DNA of 64,000 bases from Eutrophocola sp964503965. GTDB lineage: Bacteria; Pseudomonadota; Gammaproteobacteria; Pseudomonadales; Pseudohongiellaceae. Within the stretch, counting starts at the first letter, position 1. Each line of letters starts with the position of its first letter. Position numbers and translations under genes: made by a program. Below the pieces are notes generated by a model. That model saw only the letters and a program-made list of their open reading frames with translations, did not search any database and was not told the origin of the DNA. Positions 1 through 8,378 of this stretch are shown piece by piece. Location of the stretch: contig CAZDCK010000013.1 of NCBI GenBank assembly GCA_964503965.1, forward strand, positions 1 through 64,000, in the 5' to 3' direction.

Positions 1-34
1 GTATTTTTTTGGAAAAGCAGCGTGAATCAACATA

Positions 35-802
35 CTAGAGTGAGTCCAGTTCCAGCAGGACAGGGCAGTGGTCAGAGCCCATGATGTGGTCGTATATTTC
101 GGCTTTACTGATATGGCCTGCTAGTCTGGCAGAGGCCAGGAAGTAATCCAGCCGCCAACCAATATTCTTCTCCCTTGCGCCTGCACGATAACTCCACCAA
201 CTGTATTTGACGGTATCCGGGTGAAGATGCCTGAAGGTGTCGATAAATCCGGCATCCACGATATTGTCCAAACCGTCAATTTCCTGCTGGGTGTAGCCTG
301 CTGTCTTGTTGTAGTTGGGCTTGGGTCTTGCAAGGTCTATATCCCTATGGGCCACATTTAGATCGCCACAGGTAATGACCGATTTATGTTTCTCCAGGCT
401 TTGCAGGTAAGAGAGAAATTCCCTGTCCCATTGTTGGCGATACTCCAGGCGACGCAGACCATTCCCTGAATTAGGGGTATAGACAGTGACCAGGAAAAAT
501 TTATCAAATTCGGCGCAGATAACCCGACCTTCCTGGTCGTGCTCCTCAATCCCCAGGCCATTTGTAACAGAGAGTGGCTTGCTAGCCGATAATATTGCGG
601 TACCGGAATACCCTTTGCGTTCAGCAGAGTTGGGAAAGACATGAAATTCTTCAAGTCCAGCCAGGGCAGTTAATACCTGGTCATCCTGGGCCTTGGTTTC
701 CTGTAGACAGACCACATCGCAATGCAGTGCCTGTACAGCCTCGACAAACCCCTTGTTTACAGCAGCCCGAATTCCATTGACGTTCCAGGAGAGTAATCGC
801 AT
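35..802 (-). CDS. xthA: Exodeoxyribonuclease III (AP endonuclease)
   Basis: This 255-residue protein belongs to the exonuclease III / AP-endonuclease (EEP) family. It cleaves abasic DNA and trims 3' ends in cytoplasmic base excision repair. Visible family motifs are the N-terminal SWNVNGIRA with Asn7, the metal-binding Glu35 in LQETK, the central GDLNVAHRDIDL, and the C-terminal GSDHCPV with the Asp244-His245 pair. The length is normal for the family. It lies 13 bp downstream of the PDZ-protein gene on the same strand, so the two may be cotranscribed. The family call is secure; the choice of xthA over close paralogues such as exoA rests on overall similarity. Confidence 0.95.
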   Translation of the reverse strand: MRLLSWNVNGIRAAVNKGFVEAVQALHCDVVCLQETKAQDDQVLTALAGLEEFHVFPNSAERKGYSGTAILSASKPLSVTNGLGIEEHDQEGRVICAEFDKFFLVTVYTPNSGNGLRRLEYRQQWDREFLSYLQSLEKHKSVITCGDLNVAHRDIDLARPKPNYNKTAGYTQQEIDGLDNIVDAGFIDTFRHLHPDTVKYSWWSYRAGAREKNIGWRLDYFLASARLAGHISKAEIYDHIMGSDHCPVLLELDSL

Positions 803-815
803 TAATCAGTCCAGC

Positions 816-1754
816 TCAGTTGAGCATATTCAGGGATTGTTGAACAAAAAAGCTGTTGCGATCGATCGTTTCCAGAACAACATCCCTGGTGCTTTCACCA
901 TCTTTAAGCGTTAGTGGAATACTGCTGCCCGCGGGGCCGAAGTGCCAGAGTGTTCTGAAAAATCCTGCCATCGATGACACTGGCTGGCCAGCAACTGACA
1001 GAATAATGTCACCTGTTCGAATTCCGGCTTTCGCTGCTGGTGCTCCCATGTAAAGACCAACAACACACAATTCTGATTCGTGCTCTTCAACCAGTGTGCC
1101 AAGCCAGGGGCGTGACTGAGCCGGTTTCTGGCCATGGACACACATGTGGTCAATATAGGGCATGACGAGATCAGTGGGGATGAAAAGATTACCGGGGACG
1201 ATATCCCCGGTTGGGCCCTTAAGACCAAGAGCGAGTGAACCGATACCGACAAGCTGTCCAGTGCTGTTTATTAGTCCAGCGCCGGACCAGTGTTCACACA
1301 GGGGAATGGTATAAAAGGCTTTTTCCAACAGGTATTCCCAGCGCCCGGCATATTCTTCCTTGCCAAATACGGCTGCATCCATGGCTTTTTTGTTGTCACT
1401 GGTCAGGATTTCGATACGGTCACCGACATTGACGCTGTCTGCCGGACCAGTATCCAGATATGTCTTTCCCAGGGATGCCGATGGCTTCAATAAAGCCAGG
1501 CCCGAGTCATAATCCTGGGCCAGCACAATGCCTTCACTTGTTTGCCCCTTGCGGTTGGTTATCCATACTTCACCAGCTTCCATGACTGAGTAGCCTACGG
1601 TCAACATGAGTCCGTCCGGGCTGACCTGCATGGCATGACTTTCACGCTCTGTACCCAGCATCTCAGCAGTCATTGCCGTGTTAGGCACAATACTGTGCAC
1701 AGCCATAACGGCTTCATTTCGGGGGAGCTCAAATGGAATAATTGTTGCAGACAT
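816..1754 (-). CDS. Trypsin-like PDZ protein, probable inactive S1C protease
   Basis: This 312-residue protein has a degenerate DegP/HtrA-like trypsin fold (about residues 15-205) followed by one PDZ domain (about 215-300, with GAPAAKAGIRTGDIILSV). The serine-like motif survives as HWSGAG, with Ser157 where active proteases have GNSGG. The usual catalytic His in NHVV aligns with Tyr55 in LTVGYSVM, and the usual Asp in TDLAVLK aligns with Gly85 in DSGLALLK. No signal peptide is apparent, so a periplasmic location is not supported. It probably acts as a binding or scaffold protein, but the role is unknown. It precedes xthA by 13 bp. The fold is fairly sure; the loss of activity is inferred from a hand alignment. 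Confidence 0.75.
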   Translation of the reverse strand: MSATIIPFELPRNEAVMAVHSIVPNTAMTAEMLGTERESHAMQVSPDGLMLTVGYSVMEAGEVWITNRKGQTSEGIVLAQDYDSGLALLKPSASLGKTYLDTGPADSVNVGDRIEILTSDNKKAMDAAVFGKEEYAGRWEYLLEKAFYTIPLCEHWSGAGLINSTGQLVGIGSLALGLKGPTGDIVPGNLFIPTDLVMPYIDHMCVHGQKPAQSRPWLGTLVEEHESELCVVGLYMGAPAAKAGIRTGDIILSVAGQPVSSMAGFFRTLWHFGPAGSSIPLTLKDGESTRDVVLETIDRNSFFVQQSLNMLN

Positions 1755-1919
1755 TGATTACAGCTTCTTATTACTTCTGATAATGATGATAACGCTTTTG
1801 TCGGAAAATGACAGGGGGGTGAATGGCGCAGTTTAACGCTAGCGTTCGCTCTGGGGAGTGTGACCATCTGTCGGTGTATGGTAATATGCCTGCCGTTTTA
1901 GACCAGTGCCCGATGTTTC

Positions 1920-1996
1920 GCCCCGGTGGCACAGCTGGATAGCGCGGCCCCCTCCTAAGGGGCAGGTCAGAGGTTCGAATCCTCTCCGGGGCGCCA
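1920..1996 (+). tRNA. tRNA-Arg (CCT)
   Basis: A 77-nt cloverleaf. The 7-bp acceptor stem pairs GCCCCGG with CCGGGGC, the T arm carries GGTTCGAATCC, and CCA is encoded at 1994-1996. The anticodon loop CTCCTAA gives anticodon CCT, which reads the rare AGG arginine codon. It is followed at once by a strong intrinsic terminator. Confidence 0.97.
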
Positions 1997-2005
1997 TAAA
2001 AATAG

Positions 2006-2028
2006 CCCCTCGCAGAGGGGTTTTTTTT
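2006..2028 (+). terminator. Intrinsic terminator of tRNA-Arg
   Basis: A perfect 6-bp stem (CCCCTC / GAGGGG) with a GCA loop is followed directly by eight T residues. It starts 10 bp after the tRNA CCA end. Confidence 0.92.
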
Positions 2029-2050
2029 GGTGCCTGGGAAAGTCCGATGA

Positions 2051-2140
2051 GAACCTTCAGGTTCGACAGCGGCGATAGCCGCGCAGACGGCCGTTTTACC
2101 GGCCGCCCGCAGGGTGAGGTATTTGGCTTCGCCAAATACC
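2051..2140. repeat. Array of four consecutive perfect hairpins
   Basis: Four inverted repeats follow one another in 90 bp: GAACC/GGTTC (2051-2064), GCGGC/GCCGC (2069-2082), CGGCCG/CGGCCG (2088-2105) and GGTATTTGGC/GCCAAATACC (2118-2140). Loops are 3-6 nt. None is followed by a T tract, so they are not ordinary terminators. The array lies between the tRNA-Arg terminator and the end of selO. It could be a REP-like element, the 3' end of a structured RNA, or an mRNA-stabilising structure; no function is assigned. Confidence 0.8.
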
Positions 2141-2208
2141 GAATCTATCCTCTCCATTCAATTTCCCAGGTTTCTCTAGGCTTATTACCAGGACCTTCTG
2201 ATCGCTTC

Positions 2209-3804
2209 TTACGAGCTACACGACAACATCGAACATCCGGGTTTGGTACGGGCCCATTCCGGTCTCTTTGCTACCAGATGGTCTTTACCTTCCTGGTCCG
2301 TGTAAGGAGTCTTAAGCACCTCCATCAGTTCATGAATACCACTGTAGTCACCTTGTTCCGCTTTATCGATGGCAAGCTGGGCAAGGTAGTTGCGCAGCAC
2401 ATAGAGGGGATTAACCATATTCATTGACAAGTGGCGTTCTTCATCTGGTACGGTTTCGGAGTTTAATCGTGCAAGATAGTCTTCGAACCACTGAATGAAT
2501 CCTGTATGGGCATCTTCAGAAAGCTGTTCAGCGTAAAACGCGGGTGTGATTTTGGCCAGGGCCTGTTCTGCAGAGTCCTGCCTTTCAATGTTTGCAAGGT
2601 GCCTGAAAAAGATTGTCATATCTGTTTCAGCAAGCCCAAAGGTGCTGATTAGTGACAGGCAAAGCGATTCATCACCGGATTGCTGTGTACTCAGGCCAAG
2701 TTTTTTTTGCATCATCTTCAGCCATTCCTGCTCATAGGTGTTTTTGAATTCCTCGAGAGCATCCTCCAACCCCTGAGCCTCACCAATCAGGGGGTAAATG
2801 GCATTGGCCAGTTGCAGTAAATTCCACAAGGCAATTTTGGCCTGGTTACCAAAACGGTAACGTCGTCCCTGGGCATCGGTTGTATTGGGTGTCCACTCAG
2901 GGTCGTAATTCTCCAGCCAGCCGTAAGGGCCATAGTCGATAGTCTGGCCGATGATGGACATATTGTCCGTATTCATGACGCCATGGACAAAGCCAACTCT
3001 CATCCAGTGGACAATGAGTCCCGCCGTGCTCACGCATACTTCCCTGAACCAGGTCATGTATGTCTCCTTGCCAGGTTCTCCCAGATGGGGAAAATTCTGC
3101 CTGAGCGTATAGTCGGCAAGTTTTTTGAGGTTTTCCTGATCTCCCCTGGCTGCGAAAATTTCAAAACTGCCAAAGCGTGTGAATGTCGGTGCCGCCCTGC
3201 AGACTACCGCCCCTGGTTCATACCGGGGATGACCATCATAAAACATATCCCGAACGACGGACTCACCGGTCCCGACCAATGAGAGCGCGCGTGTTGTCGG
3301 TACACCCAGATGGTACATGGCTTCACTGCAGAGAAACTCCCGAACTGAGGAGCGCAGAACGGCAAGCCCGTCAGCGCTTCTGGAATAGGGCGTCGGGCCC
3401 GCCCCCTTGAGCTGGAGTGTCCAGAACTGGCCATCGGGTGCTTTCAGTTCTCCCAGGTTGATCGCCCTGCCATCTCCGAGTTGACCGGCCCAGTTGCCAA
3501 ACTGATGACCACCGTAGCAGCAGGCATAAGGCACCATGCCTTCAAGCAGACTGGTCCCGCTAAACACACGGGTAAATGCTTCATTGCCGGATTCGGCGGG
3601 ATTGAGGCCCAGTTCCAGCATCAGGTCTTGTGAGGATGCAATGAGGGAGGCATTGGGGAATGCTTTCGGAGTGACCAGCGAGTAGCAGGCCTGGCTGACC
3701 TGGCGTGTATAGTTCTCCCTGACAGGGTCGCCGGGTAATTCTGTGATGAAGGTACTATGTACCTTCAGTCCATCAAGAGACCTCATGTTGAAAGGTTTGT
3801 TCAT
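2209..3804 (-). CDS. selO: Protein adenylyltransferase SelO (YdiU/UPF0061)
   Basis: A pseudokinase-fold AMP transferase that AMPylates proteins, linked in known homologues to redox stress. Family motifs present include GGHQFGNWAGQLGDGRA, the active-site region MNTDNMSI followed by DYGPYG, and the invariant C-terminal CSMLSCSS. Cysteine sits at the position that is selenocysteine in animal SelO. The start at 3804 gives 531 residues and begins MNKPFNMRSLDG; an alternative ATG at 3786 is possible. The reading frame stays open to 4023, but that extension is not SelO-like and would overlap the divergent arsS gene. The length is somewhat above the roughly 480 residues of E. coli YdiU. Confidence 0.93.
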   Translation of the reverse strand: MNKPFNMRSLDGLKVHSTFITELPGDPVRENYTRQVSQACYSLVTPKAFPNASLIASSQDLMLELGLNPAESGNEAFTRVFSGTSLLEGMVPYACCYGGHQFGNWAGQLGDGRAINLGELKAPDGQFWTLQLKGAGPTPYSRSADGLAVLRSSVREFLCSEAMYHLGVPTTRALSLVGTGESVVRDMFYDGHPRYEPGAVVCRAAPTFTRFGSFEIFAARGDQENLKKLADYTLRQNFPHLGEPGKETYMTWFREVCVSTAGLIVHWMRVGFVHGVMNTDNMSIIGQTIDYGPYGWLENYDPEWTPNTTDAQGRRYRFGNQAKIALWNLLQLANAIYPLIGEAQGLEDALEEFKNTYEQEWLKMMQKKLGLSTQQSGDESLCLSLISTFGLAETDMTIFFRHLANIERQDSAEQALAKITPAFYAEQLSEDAHTGFIQWFEDYLARLNSETVPDEERHLSMNMVNPLYVLRNYLAQLAIDKAEQGDYSGIHELMEVLKTPYTDQEGKDHLVAKRPEWARTKPGCSMLSCSS

Positions 3805-3947
3805 AATCAAGGCTACTGTGTGCAGATAATATCGGGGCTGGCAACCTGTATCCTGTATAGTGAGGCCACAATCCCTTAAAATAGGACATCTGTCCAGTCT
3901 GCAATTTATACGTGAAAGACTGGTCTTTAGGTTAATCCTTCTGACGG

Positions 3948-4970
3948 TTGCCAAACCTACTTGATTTCCAAAACGGACAAAAGCGAATTCGCTTGGATTA
4001 TGACATGCTGGATACCAGACCACTGCTCATTGAAACAGACTTTCCTTTTCTCAAGAGGGACTCTCTGGAAACACTCCAGGTCAATCTGGGATACCTGTGC
4101 AATCTCAGCTGTACCCATTGTCATGTCAATGCCGGTCCCCGTCGTAAGGAGTTGATGAGCCTGGAAGTGATTGAGCTTGTGCTTGATTTTATTGACAGGA
4201 AATCCATAAAAACCCTAGATCTGACCGGTGGGGCTCCTGAGATGAATCCTCATTTTCGTTACCTGGTCAAGGAAGCCAGAGCCAGGGGAGTGGAGGTGAT
4301 TGACCGCTGTAACCTGATGATCCTTCTGGAGGAGGGTTATGAAGACCTGGCAGAATTCTTAGCCCATAATGAAGTCATCATTACAGCGTCATTACCTTGT
4401 TATCTTGAGGAAAATGTTGAAAAACAGCGCGGGAAAGGAATCTATGATGGCAGCATTGAGGCCCTGAAAAAGCTCAATGCCCTGGGTTACGGCATTGACA
4501 GCAATCTGCAGCTTAATCTTGTGTACAACCCTGTGGAGCTGAACCTGCCTCCGCCACAGGAACCTCTTGAAGCTGATTACAAACGCATACTTGACGAAAA
4601 GTATGGCATTGTTTTTAACCAGCTTTTCACTATTACCAATATGCCAATCAGTCGCTTTGGGGGCATGTTGCTGGCAAAAGGCCTCTATGAAAAATACATG
4701 AGAATCCTCAAGGATAATTACAGTGAAGGTAACCTTCAGACAGTGATGTGCAGGACACTACTAAGTGTGGATTACCAGGGCTATGTCTATGACTGTGATT
4801 TCAATCAGATGCTGAAGATGTCGTTAGTAGCAACGTCAAGGCTCAAACCTCACCTGCAGGACCTTCTTGATCAGGATCTGGAGGGCGCAATGATTGCAGT
4901 TGGTGATCATTGTTATGGCTGCACGGCGGGACAGGGTAGCAGTTGTGGTGGTGCCCTGAGTGACCGATAG
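3948..4970 (+). CDS. arsS: Arsenosugar biosynthesis radical SAM protein ArsS
   Basis: A radical SAM enzyme that in characterised systems attaches the 5'-deoxyadenosyl group of SAM to dimethylated arsenic, giving the precursor of oxo-arsenosugars. The 4Fe-4S motif is CNLSCTHC in the N-terminal third. The C-terminal DUF3641 region carries a second cysteine cluster, CYGCTAGQGSSCGG. Some homologues are selenoproteins; this one uses Cys throughout. The longest frame starts at TTG 3948 (340 residues). An ATG at 4005, giving MLDTRPLLIETDF, resembles typical ArsS N termini and may be the true start. The two downstream genes belong to the same pathway. Confidence 0.9.
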   Translation: MPNLLDFQNGQKRIRLDYDMLDTRPLLIETDFPFLKRDSLETLQVNLGYLCNLSCTHCHVNAGPRRKELMSLEVIELVLDFIDRKSIKTLDLTGGAPEMNPHFRYLVKEARARGVEVIDRCNLMILLEEGYEDLAEFLAHNEVIITASLPCYLEENVEKQRGKGIYDGSIEALKKLNALGYGIDSNLQLNLVYNPVELNLPPPQEPLEADYKRILDEKYGIVFNQLFTITNMPISRFGGMLLAKGLYEKYMRILKDNYSEGNLQTVMCRTLLSVDYQGYVYDCDFNQMLKMSLVATSRLKPHLQDLLDQDLEGAMIAVGDHCYGCTAGQGSSCGGALSDR

Positions 4971-4985
4971 CATACAGGCAAAGCC

Positions 4986-5708
4986 ATGAGTAGTGCCAAG
5001 GTCAGTATTATTATTCCTGCGCTGAATGATGCGGGTGAACTGAAGCGATTACTTCCTGAGTTGCAGGACTTTCGTACAGAAGGTCATGAGGTCATAGTTG
5101 TTGATGGTGGTAGTATAGATGGTACGCTCAGCGTGGCCAGGCCGTTGTCTGATCGTCTGCTGATGACTGGTGCCGGTCGGGGCAGGCAGATGAATCTTGG
5201 TGTGGAAAATGCCCGCCATGATCTTGTACTGTTCTTGCATGCAGACAGTCAGTTCCCGGGGAATGGAATCCATGAAATTCTCAGGGTCATGAATGAAGGA
5301 GATCATCACTGGGGCCGTTTTGATATTTCCCTGGACGGGAAAGCCGGTATATATCGTCTTATCGCGTTACTGATGAATATTCGCAGTCGCATCACAAAGG
5401 TGGCCACCGGTGACCAGGGTATTTTTGTCAGAAAATCCCTGTTTCTTTCCGTGGGGGGCTACGAGGACATACCTCTCATGGAAGATGTCGCTATCAGCAA
5501 GACACTGCGAGAGCACTCTTCTCCCTATTGTCTTGATTCAAGAATAATCACTTCCGCACGACGTTGGCAGCAAAATGGCGTCCTTGCGACAATTATCCAG
5601 ATGTGGGTATTAAGGCTGGCCTATTATCTGGGAGCAGATCCAGCTGTACTGGCACAGCAGTACTATTCTTCGAATACAGATAAGCAATCGATCGATACCC
5701 GTGATTAG
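4986..5708 (+). CDS. TIGR04283-type arsenosugar biosynthesis glycosyltransferase
   Basis: A GT2-family glycosyltransferase-like protein of 240 residues. The GT-A nucleotide-binding start is VSIIIPALNDAGELK, followed by VVDGGSIDGT and the FLHADSQFP motif, where DXD-like residues bind metal and nucleotide sugar. The family is typically found beside arsS and is thought to act late in arsenosugar assembly; its exact reaction is not established here. It starts 15 bp after arsS and overlaps the next gene by 8 bp, which indicates one transcript with translational coupling. Confidence 0.88.
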   Translation: MSSAKVSIIIPALNDAGELKRLLPELQDFRTEGHEVIVVDGGSIDGTLSVARPLSDRLLMTGAGRGRQMNLGVENARHDLVLFLHADSQFPGNGIHEILRVMNEGDHHWGRFDISLDGKAGIYRLIALLMNIRSRITKVATGDQGIFVRKSLFLSVGGYEDIPLMEDVAISKTLREHSSPYCLDSRIITSARRWQQNGVLATIIQMWVLRLAYYLGADPAVLAQQYYSSNTDKQSIDTRD

Positions 5709-6315
5709 TAACAAGCGTTGTCTCGTTCTCTTCGCGCGGTCACCCGAACGTGGCAGGGTCAAGACCAGGTTAATGCCGGCACTGGGGGAAGAAAGAACGT
5801 TACGACTCTATGAATCACTGCTTTACAGACAATTGAATCTGGTGAACAACTACGTCGACACAGATGCCATCCTGGCTGTTCATGGCGAACCCGATCACCC
5901 GGTTTTTTCAGGATTCCGGGGGACAACCATCTTACAGAAAGGTGATGATATAGGTCAGCGTATGTCACATGCCATGGAAATCGCCTTGACTGATTACAAG
6001 CAGGTACTCCTTACAGGTTGTGATTGTCCTGCGATGAATGCCGAATACCTGGATGCGGGTTTCCAGGCTCTGGATCAGGGAAAAAACGCTGTATTTGGCC
6101 CGGTCAGGGATGGAGGTTATGTACTGGTTGGATTGAGCGCTGCGCTTCCTGAAATTTTTATCAATATAGACTGGGGTAGTGACAAAGTGATGTCGCAGAC
6201 TCGTGAGAAATTACATGCCCTGAAAGTCCCGTGGAAGGAATTACCGGTTACAGATGATATCGATGACCCGCAGGACCTGGCATTGCTGGAAGCGTTTCCG
6301 GATATCAGTTACTGA
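5701..6315 (+). CDS. TIGR04282-type (DUF2064) arsenosugar biosynthesis protein
   Basis: A DUF2064 protein of 204 residues with a nucleotidyl/glycosyl transferase fold. Visible motifs are LFARSPERGRVKTRL near the N terminus, LLTGCDCPAM in the centre, and GPVRDGGYVLVG. DUF2064 proteins usually accompany arsS and the TIGR04283 protein, as here. Translation starts at GTG 5701 inside the end of the preceding gene. It ends convergently with the DUF3108 gene, sharing 7 bp. The family is clear; the substrate is inferred from the neighbourhood. Confidence 0.88.
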   Translation: MISNKRCLVLFARSPERGRVKTRLMPALGEERTLRLYESLLYRQLNLVNNYVDTDAILAVHGEPDHPVFSGFRGTTILQKGDDIGQRMSHAMEIALTDYKQVLLTGCDCPAMNAEYLDAGFQALDQGKNAVFGPVRDGGYVLVGLSAALPEIFINIDWGSDKVMSQTREKLHALKVPWKELPVTDDIDDPQDLALLEAFPDISY

Positions 6316-7118
6316 TCTTCATCAATTTTTTCACTGACATCATTCGCGTTGACTGCTGCGCCATCCATTACGGCGTTGCGCAAGGACAGATTGATCCTGC
6401 TGGAACCCGGTTCTTCCTGAACCAGTTTCAGTAATAGATAATCCCAGTCCCGGGCAAACCACATGGTAGTGCTGCGATCACTTCCCGGTGGGCGAATTCG
6501 GGCTACTCGAACAGCATCGAAAATGCCAAGAGGTGTTTCAATACTTTCCTCTGCCTGGACTTCATACCGGAACTCTTCCACTTCATCTTTATCGATTCCC
6601 TGGAAACGGATTTCTTTTTCACCAGCGACCAGTTGTCTGTGAAGCTCAAGATACGCCGATAAATTGTCGGTTACTTTTCCTTCCAGTGTTATATCCCGCG
6701 AGTTCTCTTCTATCAGGACAGTGGCAACGGCGTTGTTCCAGTCGAAACTAATAGCGCGATAGCGCTTGCCCAGGCCGGTCTGTTCAAAGGAATAGGCATC
6801 AGGAAAAATAAAACCATTTTCAGCATCAAAAGTTACCTGGCTTTGTTCAGTGATGGCACTGATGGTTTTTCCCAGCAGTCTCAAAGCCAGGTGTGTCGTC
6901 ATGTGGTACTGGCCAGATTCCTGGATTTCCAGACTGCGCTCTGCTCTGGCCCGAAAGCCGCCATAGCGGGCTTCATACTCTGCGGCAAAGGGCAGGGGAA
7001 ATGTATCAGCGGCGACAGATTTTCCGGGGAGTAATACTGTCCATATGGTCATGAACAGTATCAGGGACAGTACTGGCCTGGACATGAATGAATGGCTGTA
7101 AGCGCATAGGTTTTGCAT
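6309..7118 (-). CDS. DUF3108 domain protein, predicted periplasmic
   Basis: A 269-residue protein with an N-terminal signal-like segment (SLILFMTIWTVLLPGKSVAA) and a DUF3108 body beginning FAAEYEARYGGFRARAERSL. The family forms a lipocalin-like beta barrel in the envelope with no proven biochemical role. In Pseudomonas a homologue sits beside purN-purM and the DUF2066-hda pair; here it is next to DUF2066, but purMN are absent. An internal ATG at 7085 also gives a good signal peptide. The tail is acidic. Confidence 0.85.
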   Translation of the reverse strand: MQNLCAYSHSFMSRPVLSLILFMTIWTVLLPGKSVAADTFPLPFAAEYEARYGGFRARAERSLEIQESGQYHMTTHLALRLLGKTISAITEQSQVTFDAENGFIFPDAYSFEQTGLGKRYRAISFDWNNAVATVLIEENSRDITLEGKVTDNLSAYLELHRQLVAGEKEIRFQGIDKDEVEEFRYEVQAEESIETPLGIFDAVRVARIRPPGSDRSTTMWFARDWDYLLLKLVQEEPGSSRINLSLRNAVMDGAAVNANDVSEKIDEDQ

Positions 7119-7218
7119 AATATATTGGAAAACAAAGTGTGATCAGAGTTCCATCATGCACCGGCATGAGGCGGAATACATTAGTTCTCGAAACAGATAT
7201 CAGTTATGATTCACGTCC

Positions 7219-8370
7219 ATGAAATATGCTGATTTTACAGGAAAAAACTGTTGTGTACGCCGCACGATGACCGGTGTTAATGCGGCGTTCATCTGCATTT
7301 TCCTTTCACTGTTTGTCAGCCCGGTTGGTGCAATTGAAGTTGAAGCACTATACCAGGGAACTGTGTCAGTGGAATCAAGGCAGGATGCACGTGAACGGAA
7401 CAGGGCTTTCGGCAATGCACTCAGACAGGTGTTGTTAAAAGTGACTGGGAACAGTGCTATTTTTTCTAATACAGGGATACGTCGTGCTCTGGCCAATGCT
7501 GATGATTATGTAGACACATGGTCTTACAGAACAGTGAGCTTTGACGAAACTGCTGCAGAACTGCCCGTGAGTGAAGACAGCAATAACATTGAACTGGATG
7601 TGTCATTTTTCGAACCCCAGATACAGGCCCTTCTTGAAGAGTCTGCTATTCCGTTCTGGCCGGAAAACAGGCCATACACACTGGTTTGGGCAGTTGTGGA
7701 AAATGAACTGGGTGACAGGCAACTGGCCGGTGATGGTGTCGGTGAAAGTGAAGAGGTTCAGCGAATCATGGAAGGAGAAGCTGATCGACGCGGATTGCCT
7801 TTACTTTTTCCCATCATGGATTTTGAAGACCGCCAGGCCATATCTGTAGACCGTATCTGGGAGCTGGATGTGGAGTCACTTGCCCTGGCATCCCGGCGTT
7901 ATCAAAGCGAAAGTGTTCTGGCGATGCGAATTTTCAGAACAATAGGTGGAGAGGTGGTTGCTAAAAGCAGCTACCTTTTTCGAGACCAGGTTTTTACTCG
8001 TGATGCCTTTGAGGAACCGTTGACTGACTTTATTGGCCAAAGTGTCGATATGGCAGCATATGAACTGGCTGGATACTACGGCATCCTGCTATCCGGTACG
8101 CAAAGCAGAATGGAAGTGAATCTTACTGTCAATGGCATCAGAAGTGTCGAGGATTATGCTGGCTTACTGGGTTACGTCAACGAATTAACGGATGTCAGCG
8201 AATACCAGGTAGCTTCAGTCAATAATGAAACGATTCAATTGCGACTCTCCACCGGTGGGCAGATTCGACAACTTGTGGAAACGATAGCCCTGAACAGAAG
8301 TCTTTCCCCCCTGGGAGACTTGATCAGGGAGAATAACCAGGTTTTCATGAATTACCAGTGGAACAGATAA
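7219..8370 (+). CDS. DUF2066 domain protein, predicted periplasmic
   Basis: This 383-residue protein has a signal peptide (about residues 17-38, ending SPVGA) and a DUF2066 domain. It starts VEALYQGTVSVESRQDARERN and includes the conserved LLKVTGNS. No catalytic motif is recognised. The gene is immediately upstream of hda and its stop lies within 10 bp of the hda ATG, so the two are probably cotranscribed. The same pairing is seen in Pseudomonas. A second ATG at 7267 would shorten the signal peptide and is also plausible. Confidence 0.85.
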   Translation: MKYADFTGKNCCVRRTMTGVNAAFICIFLSLFVSPVGAIEVEALYQGTVSVESRQDARERNRAFGNALRQVLLKVTGNSAIFSNTGIRRALANADDYVDTWSYRTVSFDETAAELPVSEDSNNIELDVSFFEPQIQALLEESAIPFWPENRPYTLVWAVVENELGDRQLAGDGVGESEEVQRIMEGEADRRGLPLLFPIMDFEDRQAISVDRIWELDVESLALASRRYQSESVLAMRIFRTIGGEVVAKSSYLFRDQVFTRDAFEEPLTDFIGQSVDMAAYELAGYYGILLSGTQSRMEVNLTVNGIRSVEDYAGLLGYVNELTDVSEYQVASVNNETIQLRLSTGGQIRQLVETIALNRSLSPLGDLIRENNQVFMNYQWNR

Positions 8371-8378
8371 CCAGTACC

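Noticed and set aside
1771..2427. Open frames on both strands across the tRNA-Arg region
   Set aside because: They cover the tRNA, its terminator and the hairpin array; the translations are products of structured RNA sequence, not proteins.
4910..4970. Possible selenocysteine (TGA) in ArsS
   Set aside because: The C-terminal cysteine cluster is encoded by Cys codons and the frame ends in TAG; no in-frame TGA occurs before it.
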